Below the pieces are notes generated by a model. That model made no database searches, was not told the origin of the DNA, and saw nothing but the letters and a program-made list of their open reading frames with translations. A program made the position numbers and the translations under genes. This document shows, in pieces, positions 12,266 to 25,140 of a stretch of DNA of 64,000 nucleotides. Source of the DNA: Tenrec ecaudatus (lineage: Eukaryota > Chordata > Mammalia > Afrosoricida > Tenrecidae); the NCBI RefSeq assembly GCF_050624435.1, contig NC_134535.1, forward strand, positions 76,194,494 to 76,258,493, read 5' to 3'. Numbering within the stretch: position 1 is the stretch's first letter; each line of letters begins with the position of its first letter.

Positions 12266-13359
12266 TTGTGCTTTAGATTTAAAGTGATGCATTTAAAAAA
12301 GAAAATAAAGACGCAGATTGGATTTGAGGGAATTAAGATTCTTTCATTTTTGAAGAGGTCAAAAGAATGAAAAACACATATAGGATCATTATTTTATCAT
12401 TGTTATAATTTGTTTGTTTGTTTTTTGTTCTAAAAATGGAGTCTTTTTAAGAGACCAATAGCAATTTGGTCAAATTTGTACTTGAAACATTTATCTATAC
12501 TTAGCCACAGATTCCAGAAGCTACTCTACTGGTCAGTTAGTCTAAACTTCTCTTAAATATGAGCATTCTACTAATATTCTGAAGTCACCTCTCATTTATG
12601 CACATCTTTAAACATACCTAATCTTACTTTAGATATTTTTTAAAACAATAATACAGTAGCTTTTTCTAAGAGTCAAGGTACTCTGGTTCATGTGCATCCA
12701 AAATGGTGTCACCAGTAGAAAAGCAGGTCATCATTATTAAACATGAATGTAACCATTACCAACACATGTTGAACTATGTTTTCTCCAATAAAAAAGCTAA
12801 TCAAAAGAAGGTTTCATGACTCTACAAAGATGTATCATTTAAAAATCACAGTGAAAGGAATTTAGTATAACTGACTGACTTTAAAAAAATAGTTTTTTTT
12901 TACTATTTGTCTTAAAGATTTTTCACTAAAAATGAATATACAACAGAATGGAATGACACTTGCAGAATGGAATATTGTAGTGACAATACTGAGATTGGTT
13001 ATTTTAGACATATTAAACTCTTTGAGTACTAGATAGTCACATCATATATATATATACATATATATAGAACACTGGTCCAATACCATAGAAATGGAGAACA
13101 ATAGCTGGGCATATATCTCACATAATGTTCAGAGATAAAAAGATTAAGCCTTATTTCCATTATTTTCTGTAGATAAGTCCTTTTCCATGTTGAAATATGA
13201 TGACCATTGTTTTCTGGTGAATACCTTTACTATACAACATATTGCAACATAAGGACTCTTCCATTCACTAATTCTGGCACATTTCCATGATATGCCTAAA
13301 AGTCCAGTTTTATTTCTGTCCAGGACACTGAAAGCCAAAGATCAAATATAAGCACAGGC
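12266..13359. other. AT-rich stretch, no gene seen
   Basis: No coding frame or recognisable repeat apart from a short TA-rich simple run near 13045-13066. Confidence 0.55.
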
Positions 13360-15235
13360 TCATATGCACAACAAGATTAGAGTCAACAATCTGAAAATCG
13401 AAAGTGGCAGACAGAGTGAGGCAAATGAAGCCACAGCCATATCACCTTTCCAGGCCCTGCATGGAAAAGGCGCTGACAGCCATGTTGATTTTTTTCCTTT
13501 CTTTTTTCCTGCCAGTCCAATGATCTTTTGCTTTCCTCTAATACGTCTTTGATGTCTTCTCATAGTGCAGCAAGTCTTCTGTCATTAGTGTTTAATGAGT
13601 CAAATCTATTCTCGAAATGTTCTCAAAAATCAGGTTCAATGTACTCAAGGTTATATTTTGGCTCCCTTCAGTCCACACTGAATATACATGAGCATTGATG
13701 GTTTGTTCCACATTTGACCCCTGGCCTGGCTTTAGCTGCTGATCTTCAGCTTCTCCGTCATCTCTTCCCAAAGACATAGTCAGTTTTATTTCTATGGATT
13801 CCGGCTGGAGAAATCCAAATATGGGTTCTTTAAGAAGCATTATTTCTATGAAGAAGTCATTGGTCTTGCAAAATTCAGTCTTGATATCCAACTTAATTTA
13901 TATCACAAAGGTCATATTTTCTAATTACTGTTCCTTCCTCTTAGTTTCCAACTTTTGGATTCCAATCATTAAAGTTAAAAATACATCTTGATTGCATTTC
14001 TTATCAATTTCAGACTGAAATCTTGTTAAAATTCTTTAATTTATTTATTGTTAACTTTAGTGGTGGATGCATACACTTGAATAATAGTCATACTGATTGA
14101 ATTTCTTTATATTTCTTTATATGTGGATGTCACAAACAGCATTGTACTTCAAAATAGATCTTAAAATGTCCTTTATTATTGCGAATGGATTGTCATTCCT
14201 CTTTAATTCATAATTCCCAGCATAAACTGACTGATTATGGGCTCCAAATACTTATAGAAATCCATTTCACATCAATAATATCTAGGATATTAATATTTAT
14301 AAATTCCACTTAAAATTGATGACTTTCAATTTTCCTATTTTTGTACATTGTACATTCCCATTATTAATAGAAATTTATAACTCTTTTTTCTGATTTTGAG
14401 TTATGGCCAAGATTAATATTTTACACATTTCAAGTTCTGATCATTAGTAGATTTTTCCCCCGACAGTTTCATTGGCACATGATTTTCTTATAATACAAGT
14501 CAATAGTTTAATCGTTCAGTCATATTAAGGAGAAATGCACAATAATAACCACATCAATTTTAGAGCACCACCCCTTCCATGGTTAAATCGCCTTTAAAAT
14601 GAGTGGTGCAATCACAATCCATTCTAGTGCTCCCTCCCCTCCTGCATTCATTATTTACTCCCCAAATTTCCTTTCTCTCCCTATCAGCCACCTCCCACCC
14701 CTGAATCTCCTTGTATCAGTTGTTATCATTATGCATCGACTCCTCCTGTGCTTCACATCTGGGAAAACCGGCAGAAAACAAAAAGCTGTTTCTCCTTACC
14801 TTGAGGTGTACCCCATCAGCAAATGAAAATTCCGAGAGCTCCACTCCCATAGGCTTTAACTGAAACACATCACCATGCTTATTTCCACTATGAGAAATCA
14901 GTTCCTCGGTCATTTTTCAGGGGCCTTCTGACCCAATGCTCCTATCCTCCAGCACTATCTTCGACAATGTTCTTTTTCATATATTTGGCCTTCAATATCT
15001 GACACTATTTCTAAGCCATGTATAAGGGTTTCAGCTGCTCCTTCCTCTGAAGTGGGAAGCTCAGTGCTTCTTCACTGTCTGCTTTCAGTTTAGAAGCTCC
15101 AATGAAACCTGTTCACTTTGGGTGACCCTGCTGGCATTTGAAATACCGGTGAGAGAGCTGCCAGCGTCACATAAAACACAGCAGTGTGAGAAATTGACAG
15201 ACAACTGGTGGTATCAATCAATGCACACATGAAAA
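13360..15235 (-). mobile_element. RTE/BovB-type LINE, antisense: endonuclease and 5' UTR
   Basis: Reversed RTE endonuclease landmarks are 'gaagaagtcattggtcttgc', 'tggtggatgcatacacttga' and 'tagatcttaaaatgtcctt'. The 5' UTR follows to the right, with 'cctgttcactttgggtgacc' near 15110. An L1 3' end (14410-14802) splits it. A shorter copy of the same 5' UTR reaches the window end at 63757. The left edge is approximate. Confidence 0.78.
14410..14802 (-). mobile_element. Old L1 3' end nested in the RTE
   Basis: It contains 'tttcattggcacatgattt' and a cytosine-rich run typical of an antisense L1 3' end. RTE sequence resumes at 'catcagcaaatga'. Imperfect 12-13 base repeats flank it: GAGTTATGGCCA at 14398-14409 and GAGGTGTACCCCA at 14803-14815. 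These are plausible decayed target-site duplications. Confidence 0.6.
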
Positions 15236-15239
15236 CAGA

Positions 15240-18200
15240 GGAAAACCCCAAAGTCAACACCTTAATACACCTCCAACAACTAGAGGAAGGGTAACAATAG
15301 AAACCCTCCAACAGCAGAAGAAAATAAATCATAAATATTAGAATGCAAATAAAATACTTCAAAACCAGAAAAAATGGAAACAAAACAAGGAGTTTTTGTT
15401 TGTTTGTTTAAACTTCTGGCAAGATTACAAAGTAAAAGAAAGAGAAGACAAAAATATCTAGAATTAGAGATGAGAAGGTTGACATCACAACAGATCCAAA
15501 AGAAAATTTAAAATAAAAACGAAAGACTACAAAATACTATTCTCTGACAAGTTTGAGAATCTAGAAGAAATATACCAATACCAAGAAATACACAATCTGC
15601 CCAAACTAATGCAGACGTATGTAGAAAACTTGAACAGACCCATAACAAAAGAATAAATAGTGGAGGTAATCAGCAAACACTCAATCCAGAAAAGTCTAGG
15701 ACTAGAGGGCTTCAAAGGGGAATTCTTGCAAATATTCAGGGAATAGCTGTCACTAATTTTATACAGACTATTCCAGAATATAGCAAGAGCCAGCAAACTC
15801 CTCAATTTATTCTATGAAGCAAGCATAACACTGATATCAAAATCAGGCCAAGACCCAAATAAGACAGAAAACTGCAGGCCAATATCTCTAATGAATATAG
15901 ACACAAATATTCTCCACAAAATTCTGGCCAATAGAATCCAACAACATATAAAAAAATTCATCATGACCAACTGGGATTTACACCAGATATGCTAGGATTG
16001 TTCAATATATAAAAACAATTCACGTAATCCACCACATAAACAAGATAAAGACCAGGAACCAGAAGAGTATATTAAGAAAGACAGAAATAGTGACTGAAAA
16101 TATTCAACACCTATTTTTAATAAAACTACTCAATAAAATAGGAATAGAAGGTAAATTTCTAAGTGTACTAAAGATTATATAAAACAAATCAATGACCAGC
16201 ATCATACAACATGGGGAAAACTTGAAAATATTTCCCCTGAAAATGGAAATCAAACAAAGGTGCCTCTTCTTGAGCATCCTTCTTATTCAACATTGAGCTG
16301 GAAGTCTTACCCAGAAGCATTACACAACTAAAAGAAATCAAGGAATAAAATTTAGAAATTGGGCAGTTTTAGACAATAAGGTTTTATATAGAAAGAACAC
16401 CACGAACTCCACAAGATGACTGTTAAAAACAATTGAGGGTTTGGAAAAGTAACAGGACATACGATTAACAAAGAGAAATCAATCAGATTCCTTTATGCCA
16501 GTGAATATAAATACAAAAAAATGAAGAAAATAATACCATTTAGAAAAGTCACACAAAAGATGAAATACCTGGGAAGAAACCTAACCAAAGAAACAAAAGA
16601 CTAGTACACAGAAAGCTACAGAATATTATTATATAAAACCAAAAGACATCTACACAAATGAAAGAATATTCTGTGTTCATGGATAAGAAGACAATATTGT
16701 TAAAATGTTAGTTTTACCTAAAACAATCTATAAATACAATGCAATTCCAATCCAATCCCAATTCATGGCAAAACTAATGACCAATTTCATATGGAGAAGG
16801 GAGAAGTCCAAATTAAGCAAAGAACTTCAAGAACAAAGTAGTAAGCCTTTCACTATAGACCTCAAAACCTAGTGTACAACCACAGTTGTCAAGACAATCT
16901 TGTATTAGTACAATGATAGATATGTAGACCAATAGAACAGGATAGACAATCCATAAATTAAAGATCCACCTATAGGGAACTGATTTTCAGTAAAGAACTA
17001 AAAGCATTAAATGGAACAGAGACACCCTTTCAACAAATGATACTAGAAAAGTTGGATTTCCTTATACAGCAGAATGAAACCGGATCCATACTTAATCCTG
17101 TTTACAAAAATGTACTCAAGATGTATTAGAGACCTAAATGTCAACCCAGAGCTATACGAATCAGAGATGAGAAAATTGGGACAAACTTAAGACCTCACCT
17201 TAGCTGGGATTAGTTTTTTTCTTAAAGATGGGGAAGGGGGAGATCATGAAACTGATGGCATAAAGCATTTTGTTCATGTCACTCCAAATCAACAGACAGC
17301 CCTACAGAGATATAAGTGAACTTACTAGATATTGAAATCAAGATGAGGGTGGGGATCGTGATAGTAGGAGTACATGTATGTCTTGGAGAAGATGATTATA
17401 TTTCTGTTGATAGGTAAACTGGGAGGACTAACCTCATATCAGAGGGAAAATCCTTAACCATACTTATACAAGGGGAGGATGCACTTGGTAAGATTTTCCT
17501 AATTGGACCCATTTGACCTATGGTAGTAACTACCCAGTCCTTGGTGACCCAGACTGGATTCAATAGACTTCTGGGACTTAAGCTGTTATTTTGAGGTACA
17601 AGACATTCTTCGTAGGTCACACATAGGGTTTCAATGTGGAAACCCTACTAACTGACCTGAGCTTTACCACAAACTTGACTATCACACATTTAAGGAACCA
17701 ACATAGTCCCTTGGACTTAAATCTTGAATGTGTTAGTGTAAGAAGAAGCAGATGACTGCGACCCCAAGGTTATGGAATTGGTAGTCATTGTATTTTGGTT
17801 TAGAGCTCTTGCTTTGAGGGTGCTGAATACGTGGTGGCCTAGGATTACCATATGTTTACTATTTTAATGCTTTCCTTGATTTTTTAAGACATGTGTTAGT
17901 CTGGTAGGCATGATTCTGCTGTTGTGAATGAGTGCTACTGAAAGTTTTGCCCTATCACCAACCTCCTTTGTTTGTATAAATAGTGCTGAGTCCGTGTACG
18001 CCAACAATTCATGCCTGCATTCTGAAGGTGGTCTGTAGTTTTCTTTTCTTGTATACCTGGTATAATTTCCTTTACTCAAGGGTATTTTAAAGTATAGACC
18101 ATTGGTTAAATTAATGACATTCTCAATAGAATTACCTTATGCCCCAGTGGGATGAGTGATAGTGTTCTCTATCATAAAATGATAATAGTATTTCTAAAGT

Positions 18201-18420
18201 GAATCAGAAGCATATATAAACCAAAGACATATGAATAGATTTTGGGGTTCACATAAATCTAGCCCCAATCTAAAAACAATTAGTTCTTTTTACATGCCCT
18301 CTTGATACTCTCCCTTTAGAGGAGATGACTGAAAGCATGGGTGCTGTAGCAAAGTATGAAGAGACCAGATGATGCCTGGCTATGAAAAAGAATTTTATGG
18401 AGTAATGTAAAACATACCAT
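15240..18420 (+). mobile_element. Old L1, sense: ORF2 second half plus long 3' UTR
   Basis: From about 15240 to 17200 the sense strand carries decayed ORF2. Landmarks include 'cttgaacagacccataac', 'aattctggccaatagaatcc' and 'agttgtcaagacaatctt'. From about 17205 the 3' UTR follows ('gcagatgactgcgacccc', 'gttctctatcataaaatga'). The same UTR reads backwards at 31260-33769. Stops are frequent and no intact ORF remains. It is truncated at its 5' side next to the RTE 5' UTR. Confidence 0.75.
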
Positions 18421-18741
18421 TGCATTCATATTCTTTTATGAATGTGCTCAATACCACCGAATTTCCTACTTTATAATGTTTCATTGCATACTATGTGAAT
18501 TTAATCTCAAATTTTTGAATTAAAAAATTAGATTAGCAATATTAAATCTGTATGAAAATTTTAACTTTATTAAAAATTAGTTGAAGGGTAATATAGTATC
18601 AATTCATATGGAAGTATAAAGATTAGAAAATACATTTTAAAAATAAAGATGAATCTATTAAGAAAGATACATTTTTCTCTGAAATGTAATGTGATTTTAT
18701 ATCAAGGTAATTGCATAACCTAATTAAGAAACAGTTAATAC

Positions 18742-18774
18742 ATCGCTTCTCGGACTTTTGGCTAAGATCAAGTG
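18742..18774 (+). pseudogene. RNU2P: U2 snRNA 3'-truncated retropseudogene with target-site duplication
   Basis: Thirty-three bases match the exact 5' end of U2 snRNA, starting 'atcgcttctcgg', then 'cttttggctaagatcaagtg', with one difference (A for C). The copy then stops. It is flanked by the 16-base direct repeats aagaaacagttaatac (18726-18741) and aagaaacagttaacac (18775-18790), which differ at one base. No poly(A) is present. This is the expected form of a prematurely terminated snRNA copy inserted by LINE machinery. It has no U2 function because the branch-site pairing and Sm regions are absent. Confidence 0.88.
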
Positions 18775-19074
18775 AAGAAACAGTTAACACTTAAAAATTT
18801 TAGATGTTTATATAACAAAGTGTTAAAAGTTATATATATAAACAATAATATATACTATGTATGGTTATAAGAATATCACATACATTAGTCTTGATTCTAT
18901 GAAGTTTAACTTTTTCAAACATTAATCTGAGATTCTAATTTTAGTCTAAGTAATCAGATACTTGCATTAGAATGAATTTTCTTCTCACTCTGGAAATATA
19001 AACTTTGAAAGGGAACAATAGAAATCTATAACTAAAACTATATCATAACATAACCACTTGTAAGTTCACTTCAC

Positions 19075-19258
19075 CCACTGCTGTTGATTCAGTTCCAACG
19101 CATAGAAACCCAATAGAGAGTTTCTGAGGCTGTAACTCTTTAAGAAGTAGACAGTCATATTTTTCTCATCGAGCATCTGATCGTTTAAAGCTGCTGACTT
19201 TTATATGGTTAGTAAGCAGCCCAACGCATAACCCACCCCATCACCAGGTGTCCTTAAG
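19075..19258 (-). mobile_element. AfroSINE, antisense
   Basis: The reversed body includes 'gattcagttccaacgcata', 'tctgaggctgtaactcttt' and 'tagtaagcagcccaacgca'. It is near full length. Confidence 0.8.
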
Positions 19259-21013
19259 TACTTCGAGGTTGTCAGATTTTTATAAAAGTGAAAAAATTCA
19301 CAAGCACATTTTCAATTGTTAAGGTTATCTTCAAAGTCAGAAGAAATCCACCCCCAAAATAAATGTTTCCGTTTCCTGAAATGATGACACACTTTCATTT
19401 ACATAATTATTGAGATATAAAGATTGTTATGTTTTTTATTGACCCATTCATTTTAAAAAATCATTTAAATATGACCTTCATTTTGTGAATATGCCAAATA
19501 TGTATGTATTTCCACATAAATAAGAAGTGTACCTGAAAATTAAGTGCTATTCCTTTTAAATTATACTGTTACTGCTATTACAGTGTTACTTATTTTATTA
19601 TCTTAATTAAAACATCTTTATAATAAAAAACAATTACATAAAGTAATAGTAATGTCACAAAAGGAGAAAAAGAGTTATTGCATTCTGTTGTCTGTCAGAG
19701 AGATTATGGAACAAAAAGAAGAAAAGAGAAAAGGAGGCTTGCTCATTATAATTAGATTTTCAGTGTTGGAACATTGTCTTTGTTGCATATTATTTTGGCA
19801 TCTTACTCTCTCAAAGGACACTGTACCCACCGCTGCATACGTAACAGTTTCACCAAGTAGGTGCTCATTACACTGATTCATTAAGGACTTGGGACATAGG
19901 TCACCAAGGACTCTCCTAATGCACGAGGTTTCAGGTTTGGCAAATATAACAAATGTAATTGTAAAAATTTCAGCTTCATCGAGAAAGGTTGAATACCTTC
20001 TCTTTTGAAATGAGAAAGAATTTTCACTATCCCCTGGAACCTTAAGCCCAAGATTATTTTAAGAATCAGACAAATGTTTTATTAAGAGAGATATGACCAC
20101 ATGTTGGGAAGGAAAATATCAAATAAATCAGTACATTTCAGGATACCGAGGAGATGAGCATGGGCTATGAGTAAGACTTCCCAGAAGTCCACAATCAAAC
20201 CTGTGCAAACACACTCTTTACCATCTAAATTCTCAGGATTCTCAGGATTAATTTATCAACTGAAACCATTATGGACTATTAAAGAGTAAGTACTGTGTGT
20301 GATTCCCTTTCTTTTCCTTATAATAGACTCGGATGATAATTTTCTCAAATAAATAATTTTAAATAGACTTTATCAAAATAAAGAATTGTGAATAGTTCAT
20401 TAAATTGTAGTTTAAAATTTTTAAAAGAGGCAAGAGCTTGTGAATTAAGGCAGTCATGAGATTAAGTTTATGTGCTAGCAAAAGTACATCATCTAAAGAT
20501 TACTTAAATGAAAAACTTCTAAAATCAGACTCAAATCATTTGGTGACTAATTTGGATATTTGCACTCAATTATTTGATTCTCTAAAAACAAATTCATACA
20601 AATCAATAAATTATAGGACAGTGTCAGCTGATTTTTAAAGAGCTATTTAGGAGCAAGGGCATGGCTCAGAATTTAGAGGTTTGTTTAAGGCACCAATACC
20701 AAATGAGTCAATTTAAAAATCAAAGAAGTAAGTTAACTCTAAATGTAATAATTTCCTATATGTCTATTATTACAAGCTATTTAATTATTAATTAGTTAAT
20801 TTATTGCTAATTATTGACCTCATCCATTATTGTCAGTTTGCTTCTCACAGTCTTGCAACGTTGGCAGCTTTTTTCCTAAAGCATAAATAATATCAGTTCT
20901 TTTTCCCACACTATGCAAATTCTAAATTATTGAAATTCTATGGAATTCACTGGGGGAAAATGAGAGTGTAGAGGATAGAGACCATTCTGTTATTTCTTCA
21001 GGAAGAGTATACG
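19259..21013. other. AT-rich stretch, no gene seen
   Basis: The short open frames here have no recognisable domain and AT-driven codon content. No repeat family was recognised by eye. Confidence 0.5.
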
Positions 21014-21480
21014 TGGTTGGTCTAAAAATAATGCCCTTTATTAAACAAAAAAAAAACAACAAACAGACCATGAAGATTCTGTTTGTTGACATATCCTCCA
21101 CTATATATTTTTGAAGATGGTATTTCTATCTCTTTAAAGACTTTCCAGAATAATGCTCCACTCTTTAACACATAGGATAGCACAATGTCAGTTTGAAATC
21201 CTTCAGGAACTCAGATCATGGTCTTTGCATTTGGGGAACAAAAAGGAATCTGAAGGAGCATGAACAAGGCTATATGGTAGAAGGATAAGGTTTACCTATG
21301 AAACTCTTATAGGACCCTTGAAGAGTGAGCAAGTGCATTGTCATGAAAGAGGAAAAAATTCCTTGGCTCAACTTTATGGCCAATTATTATACTTTTCAAT
21401 TGCCTTAAGTTCTTCAAATTCACTTCCATGACAATTTTGCATTCTTTAAAAAAATCTGTATTACACCTTTGGAATTCTCC
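21014..21480 (-). mobile_element. Mariner-type transposon remnant, antisense
   Basis: The left edge 'ggttggtctaaaaataatgc' looks like a mariner terminal repeat. On the - strand, around 21340, there is a decayed 'HDNALAHSS', corresponding to the mariner transposase motif HDNAPxHT that carries a catalytic Asp. The rest is frameshifted. Only the C-terminal part and one end remain. Confidence 0.5.
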
Positions 21481-22170
21481 CCCCTTCCCCCAAAAGTAGT
21501 CAATACCTTTTAAGTTAACCTTTCTACCTCGAATTTAACTGACCAAACAGATTCCTCTCCAAACCTACTTTGTTGACTAGACCTTTAAAACAACAACACC
21601 AAAAAACAAAAACAAAACACGCTAACCTAATGAGACCAAGACAAGTGTATTACTGAGAGAACTTTCTTACAGCCATGACCGAGCACAGATACACTTTATT
21701 TGGAATAAGCACATGTATGTTTGAACCAAAACCCTGGTAGCAAAACTTGCTGACCTACCCTTGTATTTAAGGCAATTAAACAAAGCCTTCAAGGTAATCA
21801 GTTAATTTGGGCTTCCAGAGGATTTTTTTTCTCAATTTATTGATGCACTTGAACAAAAATTTAAAAGCAACTGAAAAGATGTTAACATAGTTTATTGGTA
21901 TTGACAGAAATACCCACAGAGCAGCTATGCTTCCAAATCCAGAATTTAAGCATCCGTAACCTTTGTTTCACAAAAATGACCCAGTTGGACAGAGAAGGAT
22001 GAGGTTTCTAAGATGATAAACTTGACATAGTATACTCCCACAACTTTGCTCCAGGAAGTAGTTAGTGAGTTCCAACCACTGAGCTTTTGATTGGCAACTG
22101 AGTGCCAAAACACTGAGACACCTGGGCTCGGAATTGTGTCCACTGCAGTGGATTTGGAATTGTGGTTGAG
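21481..22170. other. No gene seen
   Basis: Unassigned sequence with an A/C-rich low-complexity patch near 21585-21620. Confidence 0.5.
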
Positions 22171-22570
22171 GAGGCCTAGTGGTGCAAATGCTTGTGTGTT
22201 GGGCTGCCAACAGAAACGTTGGTGGTTTGAATCCAATTAATGGAGATCTACTTCTTTAAAGATTAAACCAAACCAAACCAAACCAAACCAAATCCATTGC
22301 CATGGAGTCTATTTTGATTCATAATGATCCTGTAGAACCCAGTAGAACTGCTCCCTAAGGTTTCCAGGATTGCAATGTGAAACAAGCTGTGCTCTCTGTC
22401 TCTAGGTTCACCCAGCTGTCTCCATGCCAGGAGTGAAGCACTGAACCATTGAATTAGTACACTTCTACGGCTCCTTTCCAGAGACAGCACAGCCAAGGCA
22501 GGAAGGGTCAGTTCTACTCAGGAGTTGCTATGAGATGAAAATGGCTTGATGGCACCTAACAAAAACAACA
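22171..22570 (+). mobile_element. AfroSINE, sense, split by a second SINE
   Basis: The head 'gaggcctagtggtgcaaatg' runs to about 22264. The tail resumes near 22487 with 'cagttctactcaggagttgc' and ends 'ggcacctaacaaaaacaac'. Joined in order, the two pieces give one normal SINE layout, so the interruption at 22265-22486 is a later insertion. Confidence 0.75.
22265..22486 (-). mobile_element. AfroSINE, antisense, nested, with (AAACC)n tail
   Basis: It begins with five or six AAACC units (22265-22292), which is the SINE tail read backwards. The body 'cattgccatggagtctatt' and the reversed head ending 'tacggctccttt' follow. It lies wholly inside the sense SINE. Confidence 0.75.
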
Positions 22571-22762
22571 CTTAAAAACATCTTAATATGGGTCTGTTAA
22601 TGACAAATATATTGCAACACCATTCAGGGAGAACAAAAATGAGAAGTTTCTACAACACATAATGATAAATTAGGTGATTTTTTTTGCTTAAGGCAAGTAA
22701 TATGCGTGCACTGATTGTGTAGTCAGGTTACAGTCTGATATGAGAGCCAAACAACTCAATTC

Positions 22763-22810
<48 letters not shown>

Positions 22811-23499
22811 CTGAAGTAGCATCAAGGATATGAAAATATTAACTCAGGACTGTTTTGAAATCAAGTACAGTTAAGAAACTATATATGCTGATTTTAATGT
22901 AAGGGAAAATATTTGTTAAGAATTACACCTGTGTGTCAAGTTCTTCCAGTTCCATGTCGATGAAAATAAAGATATAAATGCTTATTTCATCTGATTCTAC
23001 ACCGTCTATCAGGCACAAGGGGTGATCAAACACATAGGATCATATCTAACCAGGATTAGAAGATCCAAGCAAGTCTTCTGAAGAGACTAAAGAAAAATCC
23101 TAAAAAGTATTCAGTAAGAGCCAGCTATAAGTCAGAATCAAGAAGTAGCATTGAGTAGGGAAGGGGAAAATGATGAAATCATAAGTATTTTCAGCGGATA
23201 GTCCCTGAATAATGATTACCATGCACTACATGTCAGACAATGACTGTGGTATACAGCCACATTCCACAATGTAATCACACCCAAATGAGGAAAGAAAAAA
23301 GGCCTCTATTCTAGAGTCAGTGAAATGAAATTAACCCATTTTCATTGAGAATAGAATTTTAAGATTGGACTAAAATAAAGGATACAGCCAGAACTTTATT
23401 GTTAATAAAAAGAAAATTGGTTGACAAGTTTATTCTGACCGAAAGCAACGCCATGTATATCAGAGCAAACCCTTGCTCTGCTATAACTTCAATGGTTTT
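22571..23499. other. No gene seen; contains a CA microsatellite
   Basis: Mixed unique-looking sequence without a credible coding frame. The CA repeat is listed separately. Confidence 0.5.
22766..22806. repeat. (CA)n microsatellite
   Basis: About 20 uninterrupted CA units. Confidence 0.97.
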
Positions 23500-23625
23500 C
23501 TGTTTGTTTGGGGTTTTTTGTAGGTGGATTGGTAGATTTTTTTCCCAGTGCTTATGGGTGAACTCAAGCTTCCAGTTAGCAGCCAAGGGACTTAACTGTT
23601 TATACCTTCAGGGACTCCATGGTGT
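23500..23625 (-). mobile_element. AfroSINE fragment, antisense
   Basis: A TTTG-rich reversed tail precedes 'gggtgaactcaagcttcc', 'agttagcagccaaggg' and 'cagggactcc', which is the reversed SINE head. The middle is shortened. Confidence 0.6.
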
Positions 23626-23914
23626 TCATATAAGATGATAAAGCATGATTTGGGAGTTTTGTATAGCAAACAAGGAATGAGAAAAACAGAAAAGTGGTGG
23701 CAGAAAAATGTGAAATTCTATTTTAAATGTATTTATTTGAGAGGCATTTGGAAGTTGCATATACAGATAACTAACCATTAAAGAAAGTATGTCTTAATTT
23801 TCTAACATAAAATTTTAAATGCTTCTACAGAAGTAGAAGAGAAAAACTAGGGAAGTCTGAGAAAACTCAGTGTTCTAAAGATGAGGAGGGGAAGATATAT
23901 CTAAGAGAGCAGAA

Positions 23915-24103
23915 ACTCAATCAAGCTCACTGCCACTTAGATCCATGCTGACTCATAGCGACCCTGTGTGGGTTTTCGAGGCTGACACTCTTGGTGGAAG
24001 TGGAAGCCCAGTCTTTCTCCTGTTGGGCTGCTGGTGGTTTTGAACTGCTGACCAGGATGCTCGCAGCCACCATGTCCCCACTACACCAGCAGGGCTCCTA
24101 AGA
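23915..24103 (-). mobile_element. AfroSINE, antisense
   Basis: A well-preserved reversed copy, with 'gactcatagcgaccctgtgt', 'ctgctggtggttttgaactg' and 'ccagcagggctcct'. Confidence 0.85.
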
Positions 24104-24367
24104 CACAACAAAACCCAGCAGTGTAGCCGGAATACTATGCAAACATGTCCAGGAGACAGGAAGAACAAAGGCATTGGTATGACAGTGCAAAATGAAACCA
24201 AAGGTCAAATAAAATGGTTACATTTTATTTAATGTAGCACCACTAGGATTTCCAAGAGAAGCTTCAGTGGAATGGTATGTTCAGGAGTAGTAACATCCAT
24301 AGTTCAGTATGATCAAACTCAGGACCCAGAGAATATTGCAGCCAATTGTAAACACAGAAAGTGAAGT

Positions 24368-25140
24368 TGGATATTCAATTGAAGATTTACCGAGCTGAAG
24401 AAATCAGATGGTGCCTGCTAACAGAAAGAATAACGTCTAGGGTCTTACAGGCTTGTGTTAAAACAGCCATCTAAGAGAGGTGTCACTAGTACACACATAA
24501 GGAACACACCAGCCTATGTGATCCAATAAAAAAAACCCTAAAATCTGAGGAGGGAACTGTATTCGATTTTAAATTCAGAGCACCATTTTTAGAAGGTCAT
24601 GGATGACAGTGAAAGCCCCCAAAACATTTGCAGCATCCCCAAGTGGATGAAACCTCTGGAAAATGCCCTTTGACCACTAGCCAGGAGTGTGAATGGCCCT
24701 GTTAGAAGACACCGCGCTCTGGAATATGGACTAATGTTGATGCAGTTCGCTGAAAATTTAACATCTTACACTTTGTCGTCACATTTGACCCACTTAAAAT
24801 TTGTTCCAGCTTTTATTATTTTCTGCTTTCTTTTAGATTGAAGTTTTTCTGTGTTTTATGCATTATTGTTGAGAGGGGGGTTGTATATTTTTCTTGAAAT
24901 GAAATCCAGAATAGGTAAATCTAGAGAGAGAATAATTGGATTAATAGGTTTGAAGGGTGATGGCAAGGGAAGCTGAGGGGAAAGAGGGAGCTAATAATAA
25001 GGGGAACAAGGAAGAACAAAGTGTTCTAAAATTGACTGTAGTGATAGTTGCACGACTCGATATGCTTAAATCATCGACTTGTATGGCATGCGAATTATAT
25101 GTCACAACACTGACAAACATCACAACACTTTACTATTAGG
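24368..25140 (+). mobile_element. L1 3' UTR, sense
   Basis: It contains the L1 3' UTR phrases 'ggtcatggatgacagtgaaa' and 'tgttctaaaattgactgtag', related to pieces at 31560-31740 (antisense) and 50700 (sense). It is non-coding and truncated. Confidence 0.65.
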
